DNA of 40,368 bases. It comes from Pseudonocardiales bacterium (GTDB taxonomy: Bacteria > Actinomycetota > Actinomycetes > Mycobacteriales > Pseudonocardiaceae). The notes below the pieces were generated by a model. The model saw only the letters and a program-made list of their open reading frames with translations. It was not told the origin of the DNA and did no database searches. The translations under genes and the position numbers were made by a program. Positions 8,682 through 17,868 of the stretch are shown here, in pieces (positions within the stretch are counted from its first letter, which is position 1; each line of letters starts with the position of its first letter). The DNA lies in assembly GCA_019247305.1 (NCBI GenBank), contig JAFAPC010000054.1, positions 1-40,368 on the forward strand, written 5' to 3'.

Positions 8682-8809
8682 TTGTCGATGTCGGCATACT
8701 CATAATTGTGGCATGTCTACTATTCATAGCCGTTGATATCGGATTCATGAGAGGGTATCTACATGAGATAGTATCCCTGGTTCATAAAATAAGAAACGAA
8801 AAGTCATAA
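8678..8809 (+). CDS. 43-aa single-pass membrane protein
   Basis: Starting at the ATG that overlaps the previous stop (ATGA), this ORF encodes MIVDVGILIIVACLLFIAVD followed by IGFMRGYLHEIVSLVHKIRNEKS. One transmembrane helix spans about residues 4-24, and a basic, amphipathic tail would face the cytoplasm. Codon use is atypical for a high-GC actinobacterium (many ATA, CTA, AGA and a TAA stop). Translational coupling to the 74-aa ORF argues that it is real. Small membrane proteins with basic tails include holin-like proteins, toxin peptides and enzyme anchors; none can be assigned here. Confidence 0.55.
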   Translation: MIVDVGILIIVACLLFIAVDIGFMRGYLHEIVSLVHKIRNEKS

Positions 8810-8899
8810 ACACATCAGAACGTGGTGGAGGGTCTGACCAGGACTGATGCCGACCCGGCGTGAAGTCGGTAGTGACGGGTCGTCATGATGTCGGCGACC

Positions 8900-8998
8900 T
8901 CATCCGTGCTGGGGTGGTTCAGATGTCCGGGTCGGAGAGGGCTCTCCTACGATCTCCGACGGTATGACCGGCCAGAGGTTGGCCTCGTCATCGGTCAC
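8900..8998 (-). CDS. 32-aa ORF coupled to the 100-aa protein, possibly truncated
   Basis: On the minus strand the GTG at 8998 overlaps the TGA of the 100-residue gene (GTGA). It encodes MTDDEANLWPVIPSEIVGEP plus 12 further residues ending PPQHG. The coupling suggests a genuine second cistron, but the protein is very short and loses character after about residue 20, so it may be the N-terminus of a gene cut off by rearrangement. No family recognised. Confidence 0.35.
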   Translation of the reverse strand: MTDDEANLWPVIPSEIVGEPSPTRTSEPPQHG

Positions 8999-9297
8999 CG
9001 GGCGCTGCGCTCGTGCCGCTTTTGTCGATGACGCAGGATCTCGTCCATGGTTGTGGTGGGGAGGGTGCCGGCTACAGCGGCGGCGTGGATACGGTCCCGG
9101 TCTGGGTCGGTGTCCAACATCGCTCGGCCCCACCAAGCGTTGAGGACTCCGTCCAGTTCCTGGCCTTGGTGAGCTCGCAGCAATTCGGCGAAGAACTGAG
9201 CCCGGCGGCTTCCGCGCAGCGCGTCCGAGATGCCGCCGATGGCGCGCTCGACCCGGGGTCGGTCTGGCTCATGCCGATGCATGGGCTGGGTGCTCAT
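8995..9297 (-). CDS. 100-aa hypothetical protein, small antitoxin/regulator-like
   Basis: A soluble protein of 100 residues preceded by a strong ribosome site (GGAGGAGGG, 3-4 bases before the ATG). The core reads ERAIGGISDALRGSRRAQFFAELLRAH..ELDGVLNAWWGRAML. This resembles small actinobacterial proteins with a 'LP/EFxxEL..A......L..WW' pattern (DUF6247-like) that often sit first in two-gene toxin-antitoxin-like or regulatory pairs. It ends with a basic helix (EILRHRQKRHERSAR). The next minus-strand ORF starts inside its stop codon. The assignment to an antitoxin family is tentative. Confidence 0.6.
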   Translation of the reverse strand: MSTQPMHRHEPDRPRVERAIGGISDALRGSRRAQFFAELLRAHQGQELDGVLNAWWGRAMLDTDPDRDRIHAAAVAGTLPTTTMDEILRHRQKRHERSAR

Positions 9298-9673
9298 GCC
9301 GCCCTCCTCCCTGCCGTAGTACGACCTAAGCCGTCCTCATCGTGCAGAACGGTAGTCGAGACGCCGGCGAGGGACACGCCATGGGCGCGGGCAAGTCGCG
9401 GAGATCATCGTCACGCTGAACAGCGGGGCCAGGCAGCGGGGCTCGGGGTACCGGGTCGGACGCGGTGCTGACTATCGCGCCACGTGAAGCTGAGCCCGTG
9501 GTGGCGGTGACCCGGTTTGGCCGGATCGATCCTGACCGGGCGGACCAACTCCCCGCGCGGGCAGTGGGGTTCCCCCGATTCACGTTCAAGCTGAAGACCG
9601 ACGACGGCGGGAACGTTGACGCCGACCGGCGGTGGTACCGAGATTCGCATCAGGCCTTCGGGAATCCCGGGTG
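9298..9673. other. 376-base gap, no supported gene
   Basis: No frame here has both a convincing start and recognisable product. A fragment at 9356-9487 (+), ending VAEIIVTLNSGARQRGSGYR and then about ten residues, has some protein character and might be the remnant of a mobile-element helicase/primase gene, but it lacks a start and is only about 40 codons. The first 13 bases hold the ribosome site of the minus-strand 100-aa gene. Confidence 0.4.
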
Positions 9674-10237
9674 TCAGGATGGCTCGTTGCCGGGCTTCCA
9701 CTTGATGCCGCAGCCCATGCTGGGCACCTGGGGCTCCGGTACCGGTGCGCCGGCCAGGACCAGATCCAGCGCCGCGCGCAACGCCGCGCCGGTCACCGGA
9801 ACGTCGTTGCGGGGGCGGGACTCGTCGAACTCGCCCCGGTAGACCAGCCGGCGCTCGGCGTCATAGAGGAAAAAATCCGGCGTGCAGGCGGCCCGATAGG
9901 CCAGCGCGACCTGCTGGGTCTCGTCACTCAGGTAGGGGAACGTGAACCCGGCGCGACGGGCCTGCGCGGTCAGTCCGGCCACGCCGTCGTCAGGATAACT
10001 GCTGGTGTCGTTGCTGCAGATCGCCACCGCGGACACCTGGGATGCGTACTCGGCGCCGAGCGAGCCGAGTTCCCGCTCGATATGCCGGACGTAGGGACAG
10101 TGATTGCACAGGAACATCACCAGCAGCGGCCGAGGCGGACCAAGATCCTCTAAGGTTACGGTCTGGCCGTCGAGAGACGGCAGGGCAAACGGCGGCGCTG
10201 GTGTGCCAAGCGGGACCATGAACGAGTTCACTGCCAT
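9674..10237 (-). CDS. thioredoxin-family protein
   Basis: A 187-residue protein of the TlpA/AhpC-like thioredoxin superfamily. It has an N-terminal GTPAPPFALPSLDGQTVTLEDL segment, the redox motif C44-N-H-C47 in MFLCNHCPYVRHIERE, and TPDFFLYDAERRLVYRGEFDESRPRN with the cis-Pro-type strand. It probably reduces or senses disulfides or peroxides in the cytoplasm; no signal peptide is seen. The start is placed at MAVNSF; a second start at MVPLG is possible. Upstream frame extension to 10495 runs antisense through the divergent nitroreductase gene and is rejected. The two genes are divergent with about 40 bases between starts and may share a promoter region. Confidence 0.88.
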   Translation of the reverse strand: MAVNSFMVPLGTPAPPFALPSLDGQTVTLEDLGPPRPLLVMFLCNHCPYVRHIERELGSLGAEYASQVSAVAICSNDTSSYPDDGVAGLTAQARRAGFTFPYLSDETQQVALAYRAACTPDFFLYDAERRLVYRGEFDESRPRNDVPVTGAALRAALDLVLAGAPVPEPQVPSMGCGIKWKPGNEPS

Positions 10238-10276
10238 GGTCACCAGTGTCCCGTTCGGTCGCCTAGGTTGGCTACC

Positions 10277-10957
10277 GTGGAGCTTTACGAAGCGATGCGC
10301 ACGACGCCGGCAACCCGGGCGTTCACCGGCGAGGCGGTGCCCGACGTGGTCCTGCACCGCATCCTCGACCACGCCCGGTTCGCGCCCAGCGGGGGCAACC
10401 GGCAGGGCTGGCACGTCGTCGTGCTGCGCGACCCAGCGACTCGGCGCCGAATACGGGAGCTTTACCAGCTCGGTTGGCGGGAGTACATGGCCCATGTCGA
10501 GGCAGGCCTGGTCCCGTTCGCGCCGCAGGAGTGCGGTCGCTGGAGCGCTCCGGCGGTCGATCTCGACGCGGCCCGCGAGGTGGCCCGACCCAACGACTTC
10601 GCGGACACCCTAGAAACCGTCCCGGTGTTGCTGCTGCTCATCGCTCACCTGGGGTCGCTGGCGTGCGTGGATAACGGCCTGGGGCGACAGAGCATCGTGG
10701 GTGGCGGATCGATTTACCCGTTCGGACACAACATCCTGTTGGCAGCCCGCAACGAGGGCCTCGGTGGGGTGCTGACGTCGGTGTTGGCCCGGCAGGAGCC
10801 GGCGGTGCGGACACTGATCGGCATCCCGGACGACCACGCCCTCGCCGGTCTGATCGCGCTGGGACACCCGGTGCGGACAGTCCGCACGCTACGCCGCCGG
10901 CCCGTCGAGCAGTTCACCACCGTGGACCGGTTCGACGGGCCTGGCTTCAGACCCTGA
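10277..10957 (+). CDS. nitroreductase-family FMN oxidoreductase
   Basis: A protein of about 226 residues of the nitroreductase superfamily. The FMN phosphate/ribityl-binding start is visible as MRTTPATRAFTGEAVPDVVLHRILDHARFAPSGGNRQGWHVVVLRDP. The C-terminal part shows the family's NILLAARNEGLGGVLTS stretch and IGIPDDHALAGLIALGHP. It is expected to bind FMN and use NAD(P)H; the substrate cannot be predicted. I start at the GTG giving VELYEAMRTT, as in homologues; a TTG at 10268 is in frame. Divergent from the thioredoxin-like gene and convergent with the 69-aa gene 10 bases away. Confidence 0.9.
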   Translation: MELYEAMRTTPATRAFTGEAVPDVVLHRILDHARFAPSGGNRQGWHVVVLRDPATRRRIRELYQLGWREYMAHVEAGLVPFAPQECGRWSAPAVDLDAAREVARPNDFADTLETVPVLLLLIAHLGSLACVDNGLGRQSIVGGGSIYPFGHNILLAARNEGLGGVLTSVLARQEPAVRTLIGIPDDHALAGLIALGHPVRTVRTLRRRPVEQFTTVDRFDGPGFRP

Positions 10958-10966
10958 TCAGGGTAC

Positions 10967-11176
10967 CTACTCGGACGAACCTCCCGCAGCACTGCCCTGG
11001 ACCCTGCGCACCGCACCGCCGATCTGGTTTGTGTACCTGCCCTTGGTGAGCTGGTCGACGAGTTGACCGGCTTGGCCGACGATCTTGCCGACCAGGGCGG
11101 GGTTGTTCTTGGCGAACCGGCGAACCGTCTCGACGGTCCCCGCCAGAGCAATGAGCCTCCCCAGCATCCCCAGCAT
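10967..11176 (-). CDS. 69-aa MT0933-antitoxin-like small protein
   Basis: A small basic protein beginning MLGMLGRLIALAGTVETVRR, preceded by an excellent ribosome site (AAGGAGG, 8 bases before the ATG). The C-terminal part (KIVGQAGQLVDQLTKGRYTNQIGGAVRRV) fits the 'K-A-G-x-x-V-D-x-x-T-G-G-K-Y-x-x-x-I' pattern of the MT0933-type antitoxin family, common as stand-alone small proteins in Actinomycetota. No toxin partner is adjacent, so an antitoxin role is not supported by context. The hydrophobic N-terminal helix could associate with membrane. Confidence 0.75.
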   Translation of the reverse strand: MLGMLGRLIALAGTVETVRRFAKNNPALVGKIVGQAGQLVDQLTKGRYTNQIGGAVRRVQGSAAGGSSE

Positions 11177-11266
11177 TGTGTGTCCTCCTTATGGCTGGCC
11201 AACAACATTTCCCACGAGACCACAGTGAAGTGGCGAGGATAACAACTCTTCCCTGAGAAGTCCCCC

Positions 11267-11641
11267 TCAGAATCCCATAGCCTGGGCCCGGCGCTTCACC
11301 TCCCGACCTCGGTCGGTTCGCAGCGCGCCAATCGGAGTGCCGGGCAGCGAGCTCTCGGCGGTGAACAGCCAGCGCAGGATCTCCTCGGCGGAGTACCCGG
11401 CATCGCGCAGCAGCGTGATCGTGCCGCTCAGGCCCTTGACGATGGCACCACCGTTGAGGAACTCCGCAGGCACCGCCGCCACGCCGTGGCGGCGTACTCC
11501 TAGCAGTTGACCGTCACGCAGCATCTGGTGCACTCGGGTTACTGGCAGTCCCAGCCGTTGCGCCACGTCAGGTAGCGGCAGCAGCACCACGTCGGGATCA
11601 AGGACGTCCAGCGCGATAGGGATGTCGCTCACGGTCGTCAC
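11267..11641 (-). CDS. Rv2175c-like winged-helix DNA-binding protein
   Basis: A protein of about 124 residues homologous to M. tuberculosis Rv2175c, a winged-helix DNA-binding protein phosphorylated by PknL. Shared blocks are LDVLDPD, the helix-turn-helix LPLPDVAQRLGLPVTRVHQML, the FLNGGAIVKGLSGTITLLRDAGYS segment, EILRWLFT and the terminal GREVKRRAQAMGF. It lies divergently next to the pknL homologue, as in mycobacteria. I start at the GTG giving VTTVSDIP; the frame stays open to 11704, which would leave only 5 bases to pknL. The short N-terminal tail contains Thr/Ser residues that could be kinase sites (inference from the mycobacterial pair). Confidence 0.88.
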   Translation of the reverse strand: MTTVSDIPIALDVLDPDVVLLPLPDVAQRLGLPVTRVHQMLRDGQLLGVRRHGVAAVPAEFLNGGAIVKGLSGTITLLRDAGYSAEEILRWLFTAESSLPGTPIGALRTDRGREVKRRAQAMGF

Positions 11642-11709
11642 CCTGCCATAACCTGCCAACCGGCGCCCTTCCGCCATTCGGGGAACAGGAGTCCGTACGA
11701 TCACCGACT

Positions 11710-13341
11710 GTGGAGCGACAGGGGACCGATCACGACGGGAACCTGGTCGGCACCCTGCTGGACGGGCGCTACCGGGTTGGTTCGGTGCTGGCCCGCGGCG
11801 GCATGTCCACCGTCTACCGCGGCACGGATGCCCGCTTGCAGCGTCCCGTCGCCATCAAGGTGATGGCTCCGCGGTTCGCCGCCGACCCGGCCTTCCTACA
11901 GCGTTTCGAGCGCGAAGCCCGCGCCGCCGCGCGGCTGCACCACCCCGGAGTCGTCGGGGTGCACGACCAAGGTGTCGACTCCTCCCCCGCGGGGGAGCGC
12001 GTGTTCCTGGTGATGGAACTGGTGGAGGGCGGAACACTACGGGATTTGCTGCGCCAGCACGGCAGGCTGTCAGTGCCGCTCGCTGTCTCGGTGGCCGAGA
12101 TGGTGCTCTCTGCGCTGGCTGCGGCGCACCGGGAGGGGTTGGTCCATCGCGACATCAAGCCCGAGAACGTCCTCATCGGGCCTGGCGGCGTGGTGAAGGT
12201 TGCCGACTTCGGATTGGTCCGCGCTGCGGCCGAGGTCAGTAGCAGCACCGGAGACATCATCCTCGGCACGGTGGCCTACCTCTCACCCGAGCAGGTCGCG
12301 ACCGGGGCGGCGGACACCCGCAGCGATGTCTACGCCACCGGAGTCATGCTGTTCGAGATGCTGACCGGAGCGCCGCCGTACTCTGGCGAGACCGCGCTAT
12401 CGGTGGCCTATCGCCACGTCAACGAGGACATGCCAGCTCCAAGCGCAACCGGTGCCGCCGTGCCAACGCCGTTGGACGACCTGATCGTGCGCGCCACCCG
12501 TCGGGACCCGGCGGCTCGCCCACCGAACGCAGCCGCGTTCCTGCACACCCTGCAAGCGCTGCGAGCCGACCTGGGCATCGATCGAGTGCCGGTCCCTGTG
12601 CCGGTGGTCGCCGCCAGGGTGTCCGACGCCACGATGATCGACTCCCTAGACCATGGGCCGCGCGGAACTCGGGCCCTGCACAGGACCGATCTGGTGGGTG
12701 GACCGCAGCCGCGGCGAGCTGGGCCACCCAGCAGACCAGCCCCCCAGGACGATCCCTACCTCCGCGAGCGCATTCGCAACCGGCGCGCCTTCATCGCCTG
12801 GATGCTGGTCGTGTTGATGCTGGCGAGCGCCATCGGGGTGGGCGCGTGGTGGCTGGGCAGCGGCCGCTGGACCGTGGTGCCCGACCTGACCGGGCTACCA
12901 CGGGGGGCGGTGCGGACCGCGTTGGCCGCTGCGGATCTCACCGTCATCCTGGCTGAGGATCACAGCGACACCGTCCCGGGCAACACCGTGATCCGTACCG
13001 ATCCCGGGCCGGGTCACCGAACGGTGCGCGGCTCAGACGTGACCGTGGTGATGTCGCTGGGCCGCCCGAGGGTGCCCACCCTGGCGGTCGGGAGCACCCT
13101 CGAGGAGGCCGAGCAGGCGATCGAGCAGGCAGACCTGAGCCCACGGCTGAACCCGAATACGGCGAAGTTTGACGACACCGTCCCGATCGGTGCCGTGATC
13201 GGCCTGCAGCCGGCGTCGGGCACCGTACTCGCCGTCGGGGCGCCGGTGACCGTGGTGACCAGTAAGGGACCAGCCCCTACCCCGGTGCTGATTCCTGAGG
13301 TGATCAGATCACCGGCGGTCCCGGCGCGCCCATCGCGTTGA
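11710..13341 (+). CDS. pknL: Ser/Thr protein kinase PknL-like with two PASTA repeats
   Basis: A 543-residue membrane-anchored Hanks-type kinase. The kinase domain spans about residues 18-285, with the GGMSTVYRG glycine loop, catalytic Lys50 (VAIKVM), HRD Asp148 (VHRDIKPEN), D166-F-G and SPEQ. One transmembrane helix follows at about 360-382 after a Pro/Arg-rich juxtamembrane stretch. The extracellular part has two PASTA repeats (about 385-450 and 452-520), which in related kinases bind muropeptides or lipid II. The M. tuberculosis PknL lacks PASTA repeats, so the ectodomain differs while the locus is the same. It is divergent from its likely substrate gene (Rv2175c-like) and convergent with aroG. 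Confidence 0.92.
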   Translation: MERQGTDHDGNLVGTLLDGRYRVGSVLARGGMSTVYRGTDARLQRPVAIKVMAPRFAADPAFLQRFEREARAAARLHHPGVVGVHDQGVDSSPAGERVFLVMELVEGGTLRDLLRQHGRLSVPLAVSVAEMVLSALAAAHREGLVHRDIKPENVLIGPGGVVKVADFGLVRAAAEVSSSTGDIILGTVAYLSPEQVATGAADTRSDVYATGVMLFEMLTGAPPYSGETALSVAYRHVNEDMPAPSATGAAVPTPLDDLIVRATRRDPAARPPNAAAFLHTLQALRADLGIDRVPVPVPVVAARVSDATMIDSLDHGPRGTRALHRTDLVGGPQPRRAGPPSRPAPQDDPYLRERIRNRRAFIAWMLVVLMLASAIGVGAWWLGSGRWTVVPDLTGLPRGAVRTALAAADLTVILAEDHSDTVPGNTVIRTDPGPGHRTVRGSDVTVVMSLGRPRVPTLAVGSTLEEAEQAIEQADLSPRLNPNTAKFDDTVPIGAVIGLQPASGTVLAVGAPVTVVTSKGPAPTPVLIPEVIRSPAVPARPSR

Positions 13342-13371
13342 CGACATTCTGAGCAACGGCGTGTGGCGCCT

Positions 13372-15845
<2,474 letters not shown>

Positions 15846-15939
15846 GTCGAATCCTTTCCTCTGCTCTGGACCAGAGCTCTGGACCAGGTTGCCGGGCAGA
15901 GCGTGGCACGAAACGGGTGGATCCGGCAAAGTGGTTCCC

Positions 15940-16443
15940 TCACCGGGTCCGGCTCTGCTGCGCCATGCGGTGTTGCTCGATCACCCGCCACCGGGTGAGG
16001 TTGTAGCGGGCGTCGGCCACGGCGTCGTGGACGTCACTGGGCGGCGGGGGCAACGCCGGCTTGCCGGCGTCCTCCCAGCGCTGCCGCAGATCCCGGGTAA
16101 ACCGCGGCAGCGCCCGGGGCAACGCCGGCATCGGGCCCCACAACTGAGCAAGGGCGACGTGGTCGTAGGCGGCGAACCAGGCCCACAGCTCCACCTGCTC
16201 ACCGGAGGCGGTGAGAAACTCCAGCAACGTGTCGCGGATGGCCGCCCGGCTGCGCCACGCCTGGTCGGCCGGTGGCGGCAGCTTCGGCAAGACGCGGGAT
16301 CGGACCCAGTCGCCAGCCCGCTCCGGATCAAACTCGGTGGATACCGCGTAGTACTCCCGACCCCGCTCGTCCACCACCCCGATGGAAATCAGCTCGATGG
16401 TGACGCCGTCCTCGATGAACTCGCAGTCGTAGAAGAACCGCAC
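15940..16443 (-). CDS. Rv2179c-like 3'-5' exoribonuclease (RNase T/DEDD fold)
   Basis: This 167-residue protein is strongly similar to M. tuberculosis Rv2179c, the founder of a small DEDD exoribonuclease family that degrades 3' RNA overhangs. The metal-binding acids are visible as Asp6 and Glu8 in FYDCEFIEDG, Asp in AAYDHVALAQLWG, and the DVHDAVADARYN block giving the final His and Asp. The long identical-type stretch GREYYAVSTEFDPERAGDWVRSRVLPKLPPP supports the call. It is cytoplasmic. It lies 94 bases upstream of pfkA and 37 bases downstream of the acyltransferase gene on the same strand. Confidence 0.93.
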   Translation of the reverse strand: MRFFYDCEFIEDGVTIELISIGVVDERGREYYAVSTEFDPERAGDWVRSRVLPKLPPPADQAWRSRAAIRDTLLEFLTASGEQVELWAWFAAYDHVALAQLWGPMPALPRALPRFTRDLRQRWEDAGKPALPPPPSDVHDAVADARYNLTRWRVIEQHRMAQQSRTR

Positions 16444-16480
16444 GATCAGCTAGCCTACGCAGCGCCGGTGAACCGGCCGG

Positions 16481-17185
16481 TCAGGATGCCTTGCGGGCCA
16501 GCCGCGACGGCGCTTCGTGCCCTTTGACCGACGCCGCGTACCTGTCGACGTACTCCTGGCCGGACAGCTCCAGCAAGGCGTACATGATCTCGTCAACGAT
16601 GGACCGCTCGACGAAGCGGTCACCGGCCAGGCCTGCGTAGCGAGAGAAGTCCAGCGGGGCGCCGACGCATATCTTCACCGGATGCGGCCGCCATATGATG
16701 GTGCCCCTGGGACTGACTTTGTCGGTGCCTACCATCGCGACCGGGATCACCGGGACGCCGGCCTCCAACGCCATCTTGGCGACGCCAGTCTTGCCTTTGT
16801 ACAACCGGCCATCCGGAGACCGGGTGCCTTCCGGATAGATACCGACCAACTCCCCCGCCGCCAGCAATCGCACTCCCGTGTCCAGGGCGTCCTGCGCGGC
16901 GGATGCACAGGAGCGGTCGATGGGGACCTGGCCGGCGGCGTGGAAGAACCGCCGCGTGAGCCATCCCCGCACTCCAGGAGTGGTGAAGTACTCGCGCTTA
17001 GCCAGGAACGTCACCCGGCGGCGGATCATCAGGGGCAGGAAGAACGAGTCGGCGACCGCGAGGTGGTTACTGGCCAGAATGGCGCCACCGCGCCTCGGGA
17101 TATGCTCGGCACCCTGGAGCTGCGGATGGCATGCCAGCCGCATGATCGGACCGAGCAGCAAGTGCTTAAGCAGCCAATAGAACAC
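16481..17185 (-). CDS. 1-acyl-sn-glycerol-3-phosphate acyltransferase (PlsC family, Rv2182c-like)
   Basis: A 234-residue membrane-associated acyltransferase that would acylate lysophosphatidate or a similar acceptor in phospholipid synthesis. The catalytic H-x4-D motif is NHLAVAD near residue 41; the acceptor site is YPEGTRSPDGRLYKGKTGVAKMA, followed by VPVIPVAMVGT. The N-terminal MFYWLLKHLLLGPIMRLAC is hydrophobic and probably inserts into the membrane. It is the counterpart of M. tuberculosis Rv2182c by position and sequence. The GTG start has only a weak ribosome site (TAGG). Confidence 0.92.
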   Translation of the reverse strand: MFYWLLKHLLLGPIMRLACHPQLQGAEHIPRRGGAILASNHLAVADSFFLPLMIRRRVTFLAKREYFTTPGVRGWLTRRFFHAAGQVPIDRSCASAAQDALDTGVRLLAAGELVGIYPEGTRSPDGRLYKGKTGVAKMALEAGVPVIPVAMVGTDKVSPRGTIIWRPHPVKICVGAPLDFSRYAGLAGDRFVERSIVDEIMYALLELSGQEYVDRYAASVKGHEAPSRLARKAS

Positions 17186-17308
17186 CGCCTACCAAATCCT
17201 TTCCTTCCCCTGGCGGGCCGCACCGTCCACCACCGTATGGAGCAACGGTATCCGGGGCACAACGATTCCGGCTCTACCCTGGTGTACGCAGATCGCCAGG
17301 GCGCAGGT

Positions 17309-17743
17309 TCAGGCCTCCACGCGGCGCTTGAGCTCCTTGAGCGCGGTATCCATGATGACCTTCTCGGCTTTTCGCTTGATCATCCCGATCATGGGGATCG
17401 CGAGGTCGACGGTCAAGCTGTAGGTTACTGTGGTCGCCGCGCCGAGGGGTTCCAGGACATAGCGGCCATGCTGTGCCTTCTGCATCTGGCTCTCAACGAG
17501 GTCCCAGCTCACCGCCAGCCCGTCCGCAGACCACGTGTACTCGAGCACGTACTCGTCCCTGACCAGGCCCGCGTCCACCAAGAACCGGACCTGCTTGGCG
17601 CGATCACCGACGCCGGGGACGGTCACCTCAGCCTTCTTCACCGCCGACGCCCACTGCGGGTAGGCGGAAAAGTCGGCGATCACGTCCATGATCGCCTTGG
17701 GATCGGCGTCGATGACGATGGACTGGGTTGCGGGGTCGGCCAT
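17309..17743 (-). CDS. SRPBCC (polyketide cyclase/START-like) family protein, Rv2185c-like
   Basis: A 144-residue single-domain SRPBCC protein: MADPATQSIVIDADPKAIMDVIADFSAYPQW at the N-terminus, central strands VRFLVDAGLVRDEYVLEY and TWSADGLAVSWDLVES, and a long C-terminal helix (KRKAEKVIMDTALKELKRRVEA). The length equals M. tuberculosis Rv2185c, which lies at the same place upstream of fadD15. These proteins bind hydrophobic ligands in a deep pocket; the ligand is unknown. The frame extends upstream to 17818 but the ATG at 17743 matches the family. Divergent from the acyl-CoA synthetase gene, suggesting a lipid link. Confidence 0.88.
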   Translation of the reverse strand: MADPATQSIVIDADPKAIMDVIADFSAYPQWASAVKKAEVTVPGVGDRAKQVRFLVDAGLVRDEYVLEYTWSADGLAVSWDLVESQMQKAQHGRYVLEPLGAATTVTYSLTVDLAIPMIGMIKRKAEKVIMDTALKELKRRVEA

Positions 17744-17868
17744 GCCGGGCAGGCTACCCGCGCGGCGATGCGCCTGGCGATAGGGCCCGGCGGGGCTGTT
17801 GGCCGAAACCCGGGTCACGATACGTTGCCAAGTGATACTGGAAACATCTTTGAGCTGCGGAGGTACCC

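Noticed and set aside
8851..8882. CGACCCG/CGGGTCG inverted repeat after the small membrane-protein gene
   Set aside because: 7-bp GC-rich arms separated by a long interior occur often by chance at this composition; no second signal supports a terminator.
9356..9487. Fragment resembling part of a mobile-element helicase/primase (VAEIIVTLNSGARQRGSGYR)
   Set aside because: Only about 40 codons, no start and no Walker motif; the likeness is too short to name a family.
13358..13370. GGCG-CGCC hairpin between convergent pknL and aroG
   Set aside because: The stem is only 4 bp, too short to call a terminator in high-GC DNA.
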